This document shows positions 1-10,922 of a stretch of 64,000 nucleotides of DNA, piece after piece. How positions within the stretch are numbered: the stretch's first letter is position 1; every line of letters begins with the position of its first letter. The position numbers and the translations under genes were made by a program. This stretch comes from Symsagittifera roscoffensis (Eukaryota > Xenacoelomorpha > Acoela > Convolutidae): positions 1 to 64,000 of the forward strand of contig NW_026971269.1 of NCBI RefSeq assembly GCF_963678635.1, read 5' to 3'. Below the pieces are notes generated by a model. It searched no databases, had not been told where the DNA came from, and saw nothing but the letters and a program-made list of their open reading frames with translations.

Positions 1-315
1 CAAACCCAACCAGTTCGACACGAAGTGAAAACGTTTCTATGCACGTTGAAGTTTTCAGTCAGGCTCTACTCAGTTCATCTACTTACTTGTTCGCCTGTAT
101 AAATATTTTAAAACAGTATAAAAAATCTCATTGTAACCCTGCAATTTCAAATAAAAAATACAACATCAGGTCTGACCAGGTTTTACACAAAACAAAAAAC
201 TTGAAGTTTTCAATCATCAAGCTTAGTTGGCTTGGTTGGGTTTCTACACACAAGGACAAATCACTGTTTCTACCCCTCCTGAACTTCTGTCTTTGCGAGT
301 TCTCACTCCATGGCC
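1..315. other. left edge, no gene seen
   Basis: I see no convincing gene in this stretch. The open frames on either strand are short and have no recognisable motif. A TATAAATA word lies at 98-105 on the + strand, but nothing downstream supports a promoter. Confidence 0.4.
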
Positions 316-689
316 TCACCTTCTTGCTCTATAATTTCTCTGTCCTCTAGTACCGTTTGTAACATCTCGACAGAGTTGCGGGCCGCGCTCCAACTTTTTT
401 GCTTGGACAGTCTCGGTTTTCAGCATTATAGGAGATACACTTGTATCTTCTGCTACCGGTTCCGGAAGAAAATCATGTAAGCACAAGCTAAAGTTTTGTT
501 CCACGTCAGCTCGCAAGAATCCTTCTTTTCACTCTCTGTCGTGCAAGACATTCCAGCTACGCACCTCACAGCCATCGTGAGTGCGTTTCTGTGAGTCAGG
601 AACACTCTTTTATAGGCACCCGGTCCTACATTCAGCTGGATAAACTGATACGTTTCCGTGTTTCTAGACAAGATAGTTCGCGCGTTCAT
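316..689 (-). pseudogene. decayed minus-strand coding relic, unknown product
   Basis: Two overlapping minus-strand open stretches (453-689 and 316-516) read like one protein broken by a frameshift near 480-520. The first has balanced composition and includes the short stretch QFIQLNVGPGAYKR. The second runs through LHDFLPEPVAEDTSVSP and ends in a basic tail, RGQRNYRARR, at a stop. The preceding 130 bases also read open apart from one stop, so this is probably the continuation of the relic at 820-1,654. I do not recognise a family. The segment is not repeated elsewhere in the window and lies outside the array. It could also be chance open sequence. Confidence 0.3.
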
Positions 690-819
690 ATATGCATGAC
701 GTCATAACGGCACGCAAACAATGCATTGAACTCTGCCTCGCCGATGTCTTCTCGATGGCTCGTAGGTATCCTTAGTTTCTGCAGGTGGCTTAGAACAGAA
801 CCAATTTTCAGGTGAGACT

Positions 820-1654
820 CTATTTGCTCAGCTGCTCAGGGGTCGGAACTGCCATCTCCTGCTCTCTCGTCCCCGCAAAAGCCTCCAGCCATCCCACCGC
901 TAACATGGCGCTGACCAACAATGTTGACACATTCTGGGTCTGGTCGAATAACCCCATGGAGAATAGTTTTCCGGCATCCGACACCAACAAAAAATTTGGC
1001 CTCTTGTTATACCAGAACGTCTGCGCCAGGCAGTGAAAAGGGTGCTCCAATGAGTCAGTAGAACGTTTCTCCAGATCCGGTAAACCGATGCTATCAGCAG
1101 TGGCTCTATTTCCATCATCACTTGATGCATCTCGTCCTTTTCGTCAAATGTAGTGAAATCGTTTGCCATTGCTCCGCTCACTCTCTTCTTCTGGAAAACA
1201 CTGAAGTTTCCATCGCTCAACTTCACGAAATTTTCCCCTGCTATCTCTTCCAAATCGTTTCTAGACCTCTCCGGGGCTGCCCGAAAGATCTTCGTCAAAA
1301 ACTCGTGGGATTTCTTTGTTAGTCGCACGCATTTGGGTACTGAAAAGAATTGATCGATTAACCTGTGCTGCGTTCTTGCATGTGCATCGAATACTTACTG
1401 TTGCTATACGGTGCCGAACTGGATCCCACCAGAAATTTTGAGCCAACGATTTTGTGATATCCCTCGCTATGTTTCAAACGCATTTCATTTTCGAGAGCTT
1501 CTCGCCAACCGCCATTTTTTTGTTCGGTCTGCAATGATCCCGGAAACATTTCCACGCTCAAGGTGATTACTAGCTCGTGTGCCATTGCGAAACAATTCAG
1601 CGACTCACTCAAGATTGTCGTGCAATTGAGTTCTAAGAAAGTTATCAGGTTCAC
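820..1654 (-). pseudogene. decayed minus-strand coding relic, unknown product
   Basis: Three minus-strand open stretches in different frames (1,358-1,654; 900-1,328; 820-1,050) follow one another and look protein-like. The first includes MAHELVITLSVEMFPGSLQ and GGWREALENEMRLKHSEGY. The second includes AGENFVKLSDGNFSVFQKK. The third includes FLLVSDAGKLFSMGLFDQT and ends at a stop at 820. At least two frameshifts are needed to join them. No domain is recognisable. The position and direction match the G relic that begins just to the right, so this is probably the downstream part of the same ancestral frame, kept only in the left flank because the array amplification started at 1,893. Confidence 0.35.
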
Positions 1655-1861
1655 CTAGGTAACACCGTCGCAATCTGCAACTAACTCCATTTCACTCCTG
1701 TCTGACAAGCTCATTCTCCTTTGAGTTTCCCTACCTTGACCCGTTCCACACACATGCCCTTTTAGTCCACAACTGGCGACCAAGCAGGTGCCTTTCTCCA
1801 TCCAAATACTTGAGAGATCTCCCTTCGATGACTCTGCGGGTAACTTCTCACTCTCTCGTCA
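1655..1861. other. spacer between relics, no gene seen
   Basis: This stretch sits between the left-flank relic and the end of the G relic. I see no open frame of note and no repeat shared with the array. Confidence 0.4.
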
Positions 1862-3089
1862 TCACTTTCTTCTAATTTGATATCTGCGGTCACGTCCCAT
1901 ATCAGACCAGGCATTTGGATTTGGGCAACATGAAGTATTCATAAGCTTCCACATCGTCACCAGGCTGGTGTTAAGTGGACCGTCCCACGAACCACACTCG
2001 AAACTCAATTGTCCTTCCAGCTTAGGAACCGAGGTTTCAACCACTCGCTCCTCGAGGATCACGCCCAACAGCAATTGCTCAGAGGTTATCAGTCCAATTT
2101 CTCGTACTCTTTGCCCCTTTTTTCTCAATAGCTTTCACGCACTCCTCCATCACCGGAGTGGGGATAGGATCCACCACAAACCTCTTGAAGAAAAATGCGT
2201 CTTTTCATTCCGCCCAGGCTAATGCGGAATCATCCCTGGCAATCATTACCTTCAGAGCTTCTACCAGCTCCAATTGCTGCTCCTTTGACTTGATCTCAAT
2301 AGTGGTTGCTTACTCCTGCTTCCTTATCCCGACGAGGCAACGTATCAACTTTATCTGCAACTTTGTCCTCACACATGGATTTGCGAGATCAGCCGTGACT
2401 GTTGGCGGCGTATACATGGTGTCTTCGAAGTATTTCTGGAGGGCCGATCTCCAACAAACTTTACCAAGCTGTTCTAGGCCACCCTCATTCACTTCCGATG
2501 ACATCACTGTGTAATACTCCTTTCTATTTCATTTTGACCCGTCATCAACTCCTTGAGGTATTCGTGCATAGCTTGTTTATCATGCCATTCCATTACGCTC
2601 CCTCTCGCCGAGTTCCTCGGTTTCAACATTTCTACATAGACACTAGCAGGATTGACTGCTTCTGACATTACCATTTCAGGACTTTAGGATCCATCAAGGA
2701 AACTGGCTCCACAGGGGACAGGCTAGCTGGAGGTTCTTTGGTGGGTGACATGAATTAAGATCGCGTCACCAGCACTAAATTTTCATTCGCTCCCCCACCT
2801 TCTGTCTCATTGAAGCAGTATTCCAATCGTTCTCAGATCTATCTCCAGGACACCTAGGTCAATTTCACTCACTTTGTCACACTTGCCCTCCATGGGATCG
2901 TCCTCTCCTTGGTTTTTCTTAGTTACATCTTTGTTTTTTCCATTTTCGTCTGGCTTGAGTCCAGGCCCAGAGGGGTCTTGGTGCATGTCAATTCCTTAGT
3001 CCGGCTAAGCCGGTACCGTCAGATCAGCCGCATGGTAGAACACTTCATCAATTATGAGGACTTCTACAGGTTCCTCAGCATGCGTCACC
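1862..3089 (-). pseudogene. G relic, copy 1 (unit I)
   Basis: This is a minus-strand relic of unknown function. Reading right to left it has an acidic, lysine-rich segment of 59 codons (2,807-2,986, starting MHQDPSGPGLKPDENG, ending at TGA), a 65-codon stretch (2,310-2,507, including NPCVRTKLQIKLIRCLVGI) ended by TAA, about 40 further codons ended by TGA near 2,210, and, after a frameshift, 88 codons (1,862-2,128) including EERVVETSVPKLE. Compared with the other copies it has lost 324 bp (a multiple of three) near 2,652 between two GAC words. Unlike the others it reads on past the array edge into the left flank. I recognise no domain; a structural or capsid-like role is only a guess. Confidence 0.45.
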
Positions 3090-3978
3090 ACTTCCTCTAT
3101 CTTCAAATTCTATTGTCACCAATTCTAATGTCATCACCGTCTCCCGCCTGAGCCACTTCAGCTTAGACTGGTCATCGGCTCGTGAGTACACGTCATTCCA
3201 ATGGCTGGCGGAAATATCGGGTTTCCTCGATGGCACGGATTTTATCTTCTTCCGGCTCCACAGGTCAGAAAATTTGAACTCGTAGGTGTGCAGGGCTGCA
3301 ACTTTTCAGCTGAGGAAGCGTGGCTCCATTCCGTCACTCCTCCTTAACATTTTTCTTCCACATCCTGTGCGGCTTCAATCCTAGGGAAAAGGGCAGGACT
3401 GGTCACAACCTACAGCATTCTTCGGATTAGCGGATATTGAGGACACCTATCAGGCAGTGAACCTGAACCTGCCAACCACTGAACGTGCCTCTGATCACTG
3501 GCCGCTATTTCAGAAGCTTGAGCTTGATTTGGGCGATCGACAGATCTTCACCGCCCATTCGACATTTGAAGCTGTTGTTGAAATCTATCGGAAGAGATAA
3601 TACAGCTTGTGATCAATCTGTCGGTTCCGTGTCGTTATCACTACATCCAATCGTCCTTCCGACAGCAAGGTAACCATCGCAAACACAAATTGCAATGATT
3701 CGGCTAATGAGGCGTAGCCAGGGGACAATATTAAGTTAACTTAGACCAGTTGTAAAGAATTCTCGGCCTGCAGCATGGCGGAGAGAAGGGTTATTATTTC
3801 TTCTCCCATTACTTCCGTGCTCGGGCAAGACCCGCCGACAAGACTGTTCAATAATCCTCGACTCTGCAAATGCCATTCGATACTGCTATTATGACCACTT
3901 GTGGGCACATGTTCACCACTCTTTGGGAGCCGCGAGGAAGATCACGTCCAACCAGAATAGGGAGCAGGACGTGTACAG
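3090..3978 (-). pseudogene. M relic, copy 1 (unit I)
   Basis: This is the middle part of the long minus-strand relic between E and G, equivalent to 18,187-19,134 of unit II. In this copy a short segment near 3,478-3,486 is lost (about 60 bp compared with unit II). The in-frame TAG at the CTATTTCAG word is present here as in unit II. The codon GGA here replaces the TGA that ends the frame in unit II at 18,187, so the frame runs a few codons further. No family is recognised. Confidence 0.35.
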
Positions 3979-5809
3979 CTAATCAGAGCTGGGTAACATC
4001 AAGATCCTTCCCAATTTTATCTCCAGAGGGTCATACGCGGACTCCTTCGGTGACTTCAGGTGCGCATATCTCTTCTCATCACTTTCCAAGGAATTTATCC
4101 GGGGGTAGTCACGTGATTTTTCGCCCGCTTGCTGTCCTAGTGGCTTTTCAAAAAGCCGGTACATATTGTTATGCTTGGTGTTGGGCTTGTTCTCTGAAGG
4201 AACTTCCTCTTTCGGCTCGGCGGCGCTATTTTTCCCGGCTGTTAATGGACCTCCGTCAGTGATCTCGTTTTCAGGGATCCCATTAAGTTGTCCTTGGGTA
4301 ACCCCTCCAGATCCACCAGCCTCAGAGTAGTGGGGGAACCTAATTGGTCTCCTTCTGCCAAAAACCAATCCACGCCTGATATTCGGTATAATCCATAGAG
4401 CATCATCTTTGCGTCTGCGCGACACTTCAGCGTGTTCATGTTCAACTTCAAGGCCATTTCCGCCTATCGGTGTTGATGGTCTCTGCTGGGTCTGCTTGCC
4501 AGCTTCCTTGAGCCGCTGGTGCTCCTGCAGACTGACTCGCGATTTTTGTGATTGCTTGGAGGAATTGCTTGCTGTTGACCATTCCTGGACCCAAATCGGT
4601 CCTCCAAGGATCGGGGTCTTGGAGCGAGAGGGTCCACCATCTCTCTCTCTCACATCTGAGCTGGCCAGCGTTCGCTTCCGCCACCAGAGCTCCTAGACGA
4701 GCCGCTATTCTAGCCCGTCTTACGATGATCCACCATTCGTAACGCACTCTCGATATCCATTAACCTGACCTCATTCGGGTTTTCGGCAATCAAGATCATG
4801 ACCATGATATTCCATCGGGTCAAGTTTCCGTTCATGAAGTCAGCTATTGGTAAGCCAACATCTGGATTCAGACGAATGGTGCACGAGACCACGAGCCTCG
4901 GTCTGGTTTTCTTTTTTAACTCATTGAGAAAACAGACCAGCAGTGGTTCCCATTTCGCTTCGCGGGTGACTGGATTACTCAAAATTTTACTCGTTCCTAT
5001 CACGAGCATTAGCGTCTCCGCCCGGTCTTCATTCTGTAATTCTATCATCTTAATCACTTTAGCCACCGAGGCTCCACCAAAGGAGGTTGCAGTGGTCTGG
5101 CCCACCACGAGGATATCTGTCAGATGTTTTATCAAGATATCGCCGGTGATCAGATGCTGGTTCCTGTTGGTACCGGTTGGTGGACTGCTTCCGGGTTCCA
5201 GCTCATGTCGTGCAGACAAGCCCTTGGATGTTCCGCTGCGATTTGAACAAAGGTCCTCCGAGTGTTCAAGTCTTTTCTGATGTCAATTACCTTTAACCTC
5301 AATCTGGTCTCACTCGGTACCGGACCGGCTGGTTCAGTGGAATCCACTGCTCTCTTTCCTGATAGGTGACTGGCCTGCACGTTAGAAGCGAAAAATCCTA
5401 CGCGAGCTGCTGTCTCGTGCTCTCTGTATTTCTTGCATCGTCACATTGGCCACCCGCTCAAACGCCTCTGGAAGTGAGGTGCCAGGTACGTGTGCGAGGA
5501 TTCCGGTATCGTAATCCTCGTGCTGGCAAGTCTTGACCAAAACTCTTCCCACGTCGCCATTGCATGAGCCTGTTTCTGCCCTTTTCAGGGGGTATTGAAC
5601 TCGCCGAAGGCCAACATCAACACTTCTTCTGTGGGGTGCTCCCCACGGCCCTCCCTCCCCATTGCATTCAGGAGTGCGACAGTGAACATCGGGAGATCCG
5701 GATCCTCCAGCCCAATGTTGCATTCTAACATATGCTGGTATATCTTATCAAGAGTCGTTACCAGACTCGCTGAGATGGAGTCCATAAGATCGTTCGTGTC
5801 CCTCAACAT
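3979..5809 (-). pseudogene. E relic, copy 1: SGNH/GDSL-hydrolase-like pseudogene, longest copy
   Basis: Reading right to left it has an ATG start at 5,809, a 74-codon N-terminal stretch (MLRDTNDLMDSISASL), a middle part in shifting frames (5,150-5,723), an SGNH-like domain (4,710-5,219) and a charged, low-complexity C-terminal stretch of 224 codons (3,979-4,653, including ALWIIPNIRRGLVFGRRRP). SGNH-type features are a GD-start block (TGDILIKHL), a glycine block (SFGGASVAKVI) and a third block, IGTSK, where the family has G-x-N. The usual serine after GD is isoleucine here, so catalysis would be lost even without the frame breaks. At least three frameshifts are needed to read it through. It is the only copy with the ATG and with the GD block. 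SGNH domains are known in proteins of some animal retroelements; that origin is inferred here. Confidence 0.5.
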
Positions 5810-6335
5810 TTTGTATCTTGATACTTCAATTTGATTTCGGTTTCAAATGTCAATAAGCAAATACCTGATCAATCACGATCTAAAAGACAAGTTTAACTTA
5901 GCAACCGTTATGCAACTCGTTTTGCCTCAATGATAAACCATAATTCGCATCTGTTAATACAGTCATTTGAAATTTTCTCTTCTTTTTATATAACAATGAA
6001 CACCGAGGTGGATCATCCACCTCCATTTATATCAATTTAAAGTGATGAGTTGCTGTCACATATACACCTGGAAAAGTCCAGGTCACAATCAAAAAACCAA
6101 CACATGATCGTAGCTATACACGAATAAACAATGTAACAACAACACATATCAACTACATTTGTACTTGGAGTTTTAAAAAAACCTAATGCTGGATACAAAT
6201 TCAAATATCTAAATCCTAATTCCTAAAAATATAACCTTGTAAAAAAAATCCTAATCCTAATAGTGGCGTTAGCAATTAGATAGTACTTCTTATGCAAGTA
6301 TACTTCTATATCCATTTCCGAGAAAATCACGTGCA
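5810..6335. other. H spacer copy 1 with two hairpins
   Basis: This is the non-coding spacer between the start of E and the end of C on the minus strand. It holds a 19-bp near-perfect palindrome, GAGGTGGATCATCCACCTC (6,005-6,023), and a second stem, ACCTGGA/TCCAGGT, with a 4-base loop (6,066-6,083). The rest is AT-rich with A-runs. Its position suggests a leader or inter-gene control region of the ancestral element, but no promoter motif is clear. Confidence 0.55.
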
Positions 6336-8715
6336 CTAGAGCTTATATCTCTCCCGGATTTTTTTCCCTATTGGGATCAAAACCGCTAAGGAGAACGAGG
6401 TCACTCTCTCGATCAGGAACTCCCTAAGTCGGGTCAGTACCAGCACTAGACTTTCGGGTTTCACGTGTTGCCTATCGGTATCCATGGTTACCAAAAAACA
6501 GACGTAATTTCCAGGTATTCGCAACAAGTGGCAGCGCTATCATTCGTCCTACAACAGGCCTTGTTTCCATGAAAACTTGATATAGTTATATTCTTTTTAA
6601 AATCGGCAGCTAGTGCTGTTATGATTCTTACATCCGCGGTTATAGCTCTGGCGCTCGTGCGTGCCGTGAGTATAAAATCACTGTCACTCACAACGATGTT
6701 GTTCCAGTAAGGTTATGGAAGATCAAAACATGACTCAAAATCCGTCCAAACTCCGGTTTTTTAAGGTTTTCTCCATCCGTTTCCAGTTCTCCGGTTTCTC
6801 TTGCCAGTTTTAGTTTTTAATCATCATCATTTTGATGTGGGTGAGTCCTACCCCCACTTCCTGGACTAAAATATTCATCAATTTTTCCGTAATTCGCCCA
6901 GGATCGAGCAGATCGAGGTTGGACTCGGAAACGCACAATGATCCATCTGGAGCGAACCAGTTGCGCTCAGTGTTGTCATTACTGATGTACTTGATGCTGG
7001 ACTGATCGACATCCTGAATAGTCAGGACTGTCTCCTTTGGATCTGCAGGCAGATCATGGAGCCATTCCATCACTAGTAATTTTGTCAAACCTTGCTTAAG
7101 CAGTTGTTCTACTTCAGGTTAGAATTCCGCTTCCGGTTCTGACTGCTCGTCGATCCAGTTCATCTCTGTAACTTTTGAGCACTGTCATGTTTATTTGCTT
7201 TTTGCCATAACGCATTTCAATGCCCTACTTTCTGCCATGACGCATTTCAATGCACTAAATTCTTGTTTTTTTTTCGAGAAGTTCTGTTCCTCAAAATACA
7301 ATTTCGTCAACTCTATCCAGGTGTCAATGCAGCCATCTGACTCTTATTTTTGTTTAGGCTTCGGATTTCGGCTTCTCGAGTGTTCTTCGTGATCTTTCCC
7401 CTCCCTCAGTAGACTTCGAGAGTTTAGTGATGAACGTCTCAAGAATTTTATCAAGCTGCTCAAACATTGATGCATTTATCGTAGTGTCATGTGAGAAAAT
7501 TGTTAAAACTGAAATCAATCTGATCTGGGACATTGTGGATAAACGTGTCCCTGATGAGGCTTCCACATCTGGCGGGACAGAATACGTCCAGTCTGTACTT
7601 GGTGGCGCTGCACTAGGCTTCTCTCTCTGCTTAGACCCAAAACTTGTTCTCAATCTCGGGAGATCCTCTGTGAGCCTGGACGCTCGACACCGTTCAGTTA
7701 GTTGACGTGAATTTTCCCTCAGATTTGAGCGTTTTTTTTTGGTTGTTGCGTCTAATCTACTCTCCAATTTAGTCAACGCTCGAGCATAGGTATTTTCATG
7801 ATCCTTCTCGTGTCATTCTGTGGTCTCTTTCTTCAGATTCCTTAGTGGCTAGAGCTAAACTCTCCGCAAGGCACTGATTGGTGTTCTGAATCAGCTGGAC
7901 TGATCACATTTGGCCTGTAACTTCGCATCTGCCAGATCGTCTCTTAGCTTTTCATGGCCCTGTTGAGTCTCTCATCTTCTCGGTCAATTTTTTCTGCCAT
8001 ATCATGCCTCAGTTCTTCAAGACCTGTCAGAATATCGGCAAACATGACTCTCACATCTTTGGCCGAGTCCAACAATGAGGTCTAGGGACGGCGACGCCAA
8101 TCGAGGTTGCAGCCTAGTGGTCGATGATGCACCACCTCTCTGTGTATCCATCGACATCATAAGTCTATCCGATGTCGAGGACGCTCCCATTGTTAGTCCA
8201 TCCGACAACAGTCTTGACGGTCAGGTGGACATCGCTTTCCTCTTCATCTCCTGCCTCGGTCTAGGTGTAAAATCCATGTCTGAGTGAATTGGTCCCAGAT
8301 GAGCAAAATAGATAGCAACCCACTAGTTAGGAGCAATGTCATGCGTTTATCAAACAACGTCTTGAAATTCTTTTTCATTTTCGATCTTGACTCTTCTTCC
8401 CTGGGACTTATGCTCGACATCATCGCGTTCTTACTCTGCTTGGCCAGAGAAGATTGTTCCACTCTCCCAATATCGTTCTTGGTCTCCGACATAGACGGGC
8501 CCATGAATATCACTTCGTCTCCTGCGTTAGCCTCGGAACGGTCCGAGGTCCCTCCAAGTCCTTCAATTCTTTCCTGCCCAGAGTCATCGCCAGATCCTTC
8601 AAGGTCGCCATGATTGTGGTGGTCGAGTTGGATTACCGTTTCTCCCCCTTCCTCGAAGGGATTTGGTTGGGTTGCGTTTGTCGCCCTGCCTCAGTGTTTC
8701 GCCCTTTGTCGCCAT
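6336..8715 (-). pseudogene. C relic, copy 1 (type a)
   Basis: This is a decayed minus-strand gene, about 790 codons if continuous. An ATG at 8,715 opens with MATKGETLRQGDKRNP. After a frameshift there is an acidic segment (DLEGSGDDSGQERIEG) and a lysine-rich stretch followed by a short hydrophobic run, MTLLLTSGLLSILLIW (within 8,244-8,513). Then come several stops, a Ser/Thr/Arg-rich stretch of 140 codons (7,354-7,776), a 10-residue tandem repeat (ALKCVMAEGR), a 92-codon stretch (6,810-7,088) and a final segment ending RERYKL at 6,336. This copy alone has a TAA after KPKSEA near 7,354. The product is unknown; the charged, repeat-bearing layout would suit a gag-like or structural protein, with no direct support. 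Confidence 0.45.
7203..7262. repeat. 30-bp tandem repeat inside C, copy 1
   Basis: Two adjacent 30-bp copies start TGCCATAACGCATTTCAATG and TGCCATGACGCATTTCAATG. On the minus strand they encode a repeated ALKCVMA word. The pair recurs at 12,405, 24,937, 28,890, 41,400, 45,353, 54,846 and 58,801. Confidence 0.85.
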
Positions 8716-10922
8716 CTACAATATTTTCACTTCTTAGTTTCCTTCCCCTCACTAAAAGACCACCGCGACCTTTACTCGTTGCCTCATGAACAAAAACGTC
8801 GTAGTTACTGCTAACAGAAAATTAGCGACGGCGCGACATACTCTTCCGCGTACTTCCCGTGCTAAGTCTCGGGATCTTATTCGCTTCTCATAAAGAGCCC
8901 GTCTTCTACTTGTTTGGTAGCAAATGAGGTTATGAAAAGTTTTCGACTCCGCTCAATCTCTTGATTCATAAGAGTATCGCAAAAGTTTGCAAGATACAGT
9001 AACCAACACAAAAAAAACACAATCAACAACAAACATTTAGGTGACAGCGATATCTCGTATCAATATCAAATAAACGGCTGTAGATCTTCCAAATCATTGC
9101 CTCATTTAAAATGAAGCAAGTTTTTGTAAAGTAGCATTGATGACTTCAATAAGAATAAACAAAACCTACTCCTAAAATTAAGAATTCCCTGAATTAGAAC
9201 ACTCCAAATGAACGAAGCCTGGGACACTGCCGTCTCAACTGTGTTTTGTTTTGCTACTTCACTCACCGATGTGTTCTTCTATGTGTCCTGCGATCGACCA
9301 AGCTTTCCTATTAAGTAGCTCAAGGCGAACAAGTATTCATGATTTGATCGAAGCAAAAGCTCTCCCACACTCGGACAGTTCCAAGTGCCCGGGAATTGGA
9401 AACAAATTTCTCTTCTCAAATGAGTGTTTCGAAGCTAGTACGCTCACAGAGATTTTCTTCTACGTGTTCCTGTATTGCCAAGTCTTCCTGCTAAGTGGCT
9501 CAAGTCAACCAAACAACCAAAATCGAAAACGAAGAAACTTGTTCGGATACTTTGATGATCCCGATCTTGAATCCAAAGTTGATCGCAAATCCCCGGGTCA
9601 TCTGGTCTACCTACCATTAATACACGCACCCCGTAGGTACTTGACAATCTATTTCAATTTTAAAAAAAAGGTGCTTGATTTATCTTAATCATCTCGGAGG
9701 GTACCTTTGGTTTTCACTAAGGAGAGTTGTCAGGGGCTTAAGTCACTTCAGAGGGTTACTTAGGAGGGTACCTAACGCACTTAAGTTACTTCCGAGGGTT
9801 CACGAACACAATAAGGAGGGTTGTTAAGGGGCTTAAGTAACTTATGAGGGTTATCTCGGAATGTTCCCCAAAAATTTCCAAAATATCATTTTTTTAACTC
9901 AAAGGGGTCTCCAGCTAAAATGAACCGCAATAGACTAATTTTGATCTGGGGTGCTACTTGAACCATTTCTAAGATTTCCGCAAAAATTTTTTCACTAACG
10001 AGAGTCACTTCAGCGGCTTAATTGACGCCTGAGAGTTACTTCGGAGGATACCTCAAAAAACACAAATTCAAGTGATTTCGCCTTGAAAAAGCCTCGGATT
10101 TCCTTCTAATTTACCTTAAACATGGTTAGTTGAACTTATCAACCTACTTTATAGGATAAAACTGGAATTGTACAAAAAAAAACTTTTAGCTCGGAATGCT
10201 CCTTAAATTAAGACCCTCCAAACTGACAAACTCTTAAAAACTCTTTCTTCCGATATTATCAACCAAAAAACAGTTGTGGGTCGGTAAAATGAATAAAAAC
10301 ATTGACTTACTGTATCAAAGTTGATCCGATCGATTCAGTAGTCTTTGAGAAAGCAACAAAAACGCAGTTGTTAATTTTACTTTTTCACTACCTATATAGG
10401 TTCTCAGAGACTTTTTTCGCAATAGTGCTGAAAGCGCTGAAAAAATACTCGGAACCAGCGTAGTAGCTCTATAGAGTACTGGATTATTGCAAAAACCGGA
10501 ACAAAATTGGTTTAGAAAGAAAACTTTTGCCAAAATTTCTCGGTTTGTGCCCTCGACTTACATCTTATTCACTGAGCTACACGGTGGGAATCGTTGTTGT
10601 TAGTGTGCAAGGGTTGTTGTAACTGAGCGCGTTATGCTAGCAACCTTTTAGTGCTATATTTTTCATCACGTTACCTCTATAAGCTCAAGTTTTCAACCTT
10701 CAAAACAAATTTACATTTTTCAAAAAATCACGAAAATCTTGATCGTAAAATTTAGTTTTGCCAACTTCTCCTGAAATTTTCCGCGCAGTTTCTTCCCGTT
10801 CGGAAGATCTCCGATATCCAAAAAATTAAGGTCAAGATTTTGGACCGAAAAACGCGAATTTTCGACAAAATTAGGATGATTCGATTCTAAAAATGGGAGA
10901 TCAAAAATGTGTAGGCCAGTTG
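8716..10922. other. N module, copy 1 (type a): non-coding with G-rich words
   Basis: There is no convincing gene. The G-rich part at 9,694-9,870 repeats words such as GGAGGGT, GAGGGTT and CTTAAGT with variation, with a weaker echo at about 10,006-10,055. The right part is AT-rich. Type a is marked by about 274 bp (about 10,125-10,398) that type b lacks. A + strand frame at 9,251-9,688 is open in most copies but shows no domain or codon signal I trust. Confidence 0.6.

Noticed and set aside
98-105. TATAAATA as a promoter
   Set aside because: It is an isolated AT-rich word with no gene downstream on the + strand.
9251-9688. A 145-codon + strand open frame in N modules
   Set aside because: It is preserved mainly because the copies are recent. 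It is broken in type b, has no recognisable motif and ends in an A-run.
9694-9870. Telomere-like repeats
   Set aside because: The GGAGGGT words are irregular and do not match TTAGGG, TTAGGC or TTAGG repeats in tandem.
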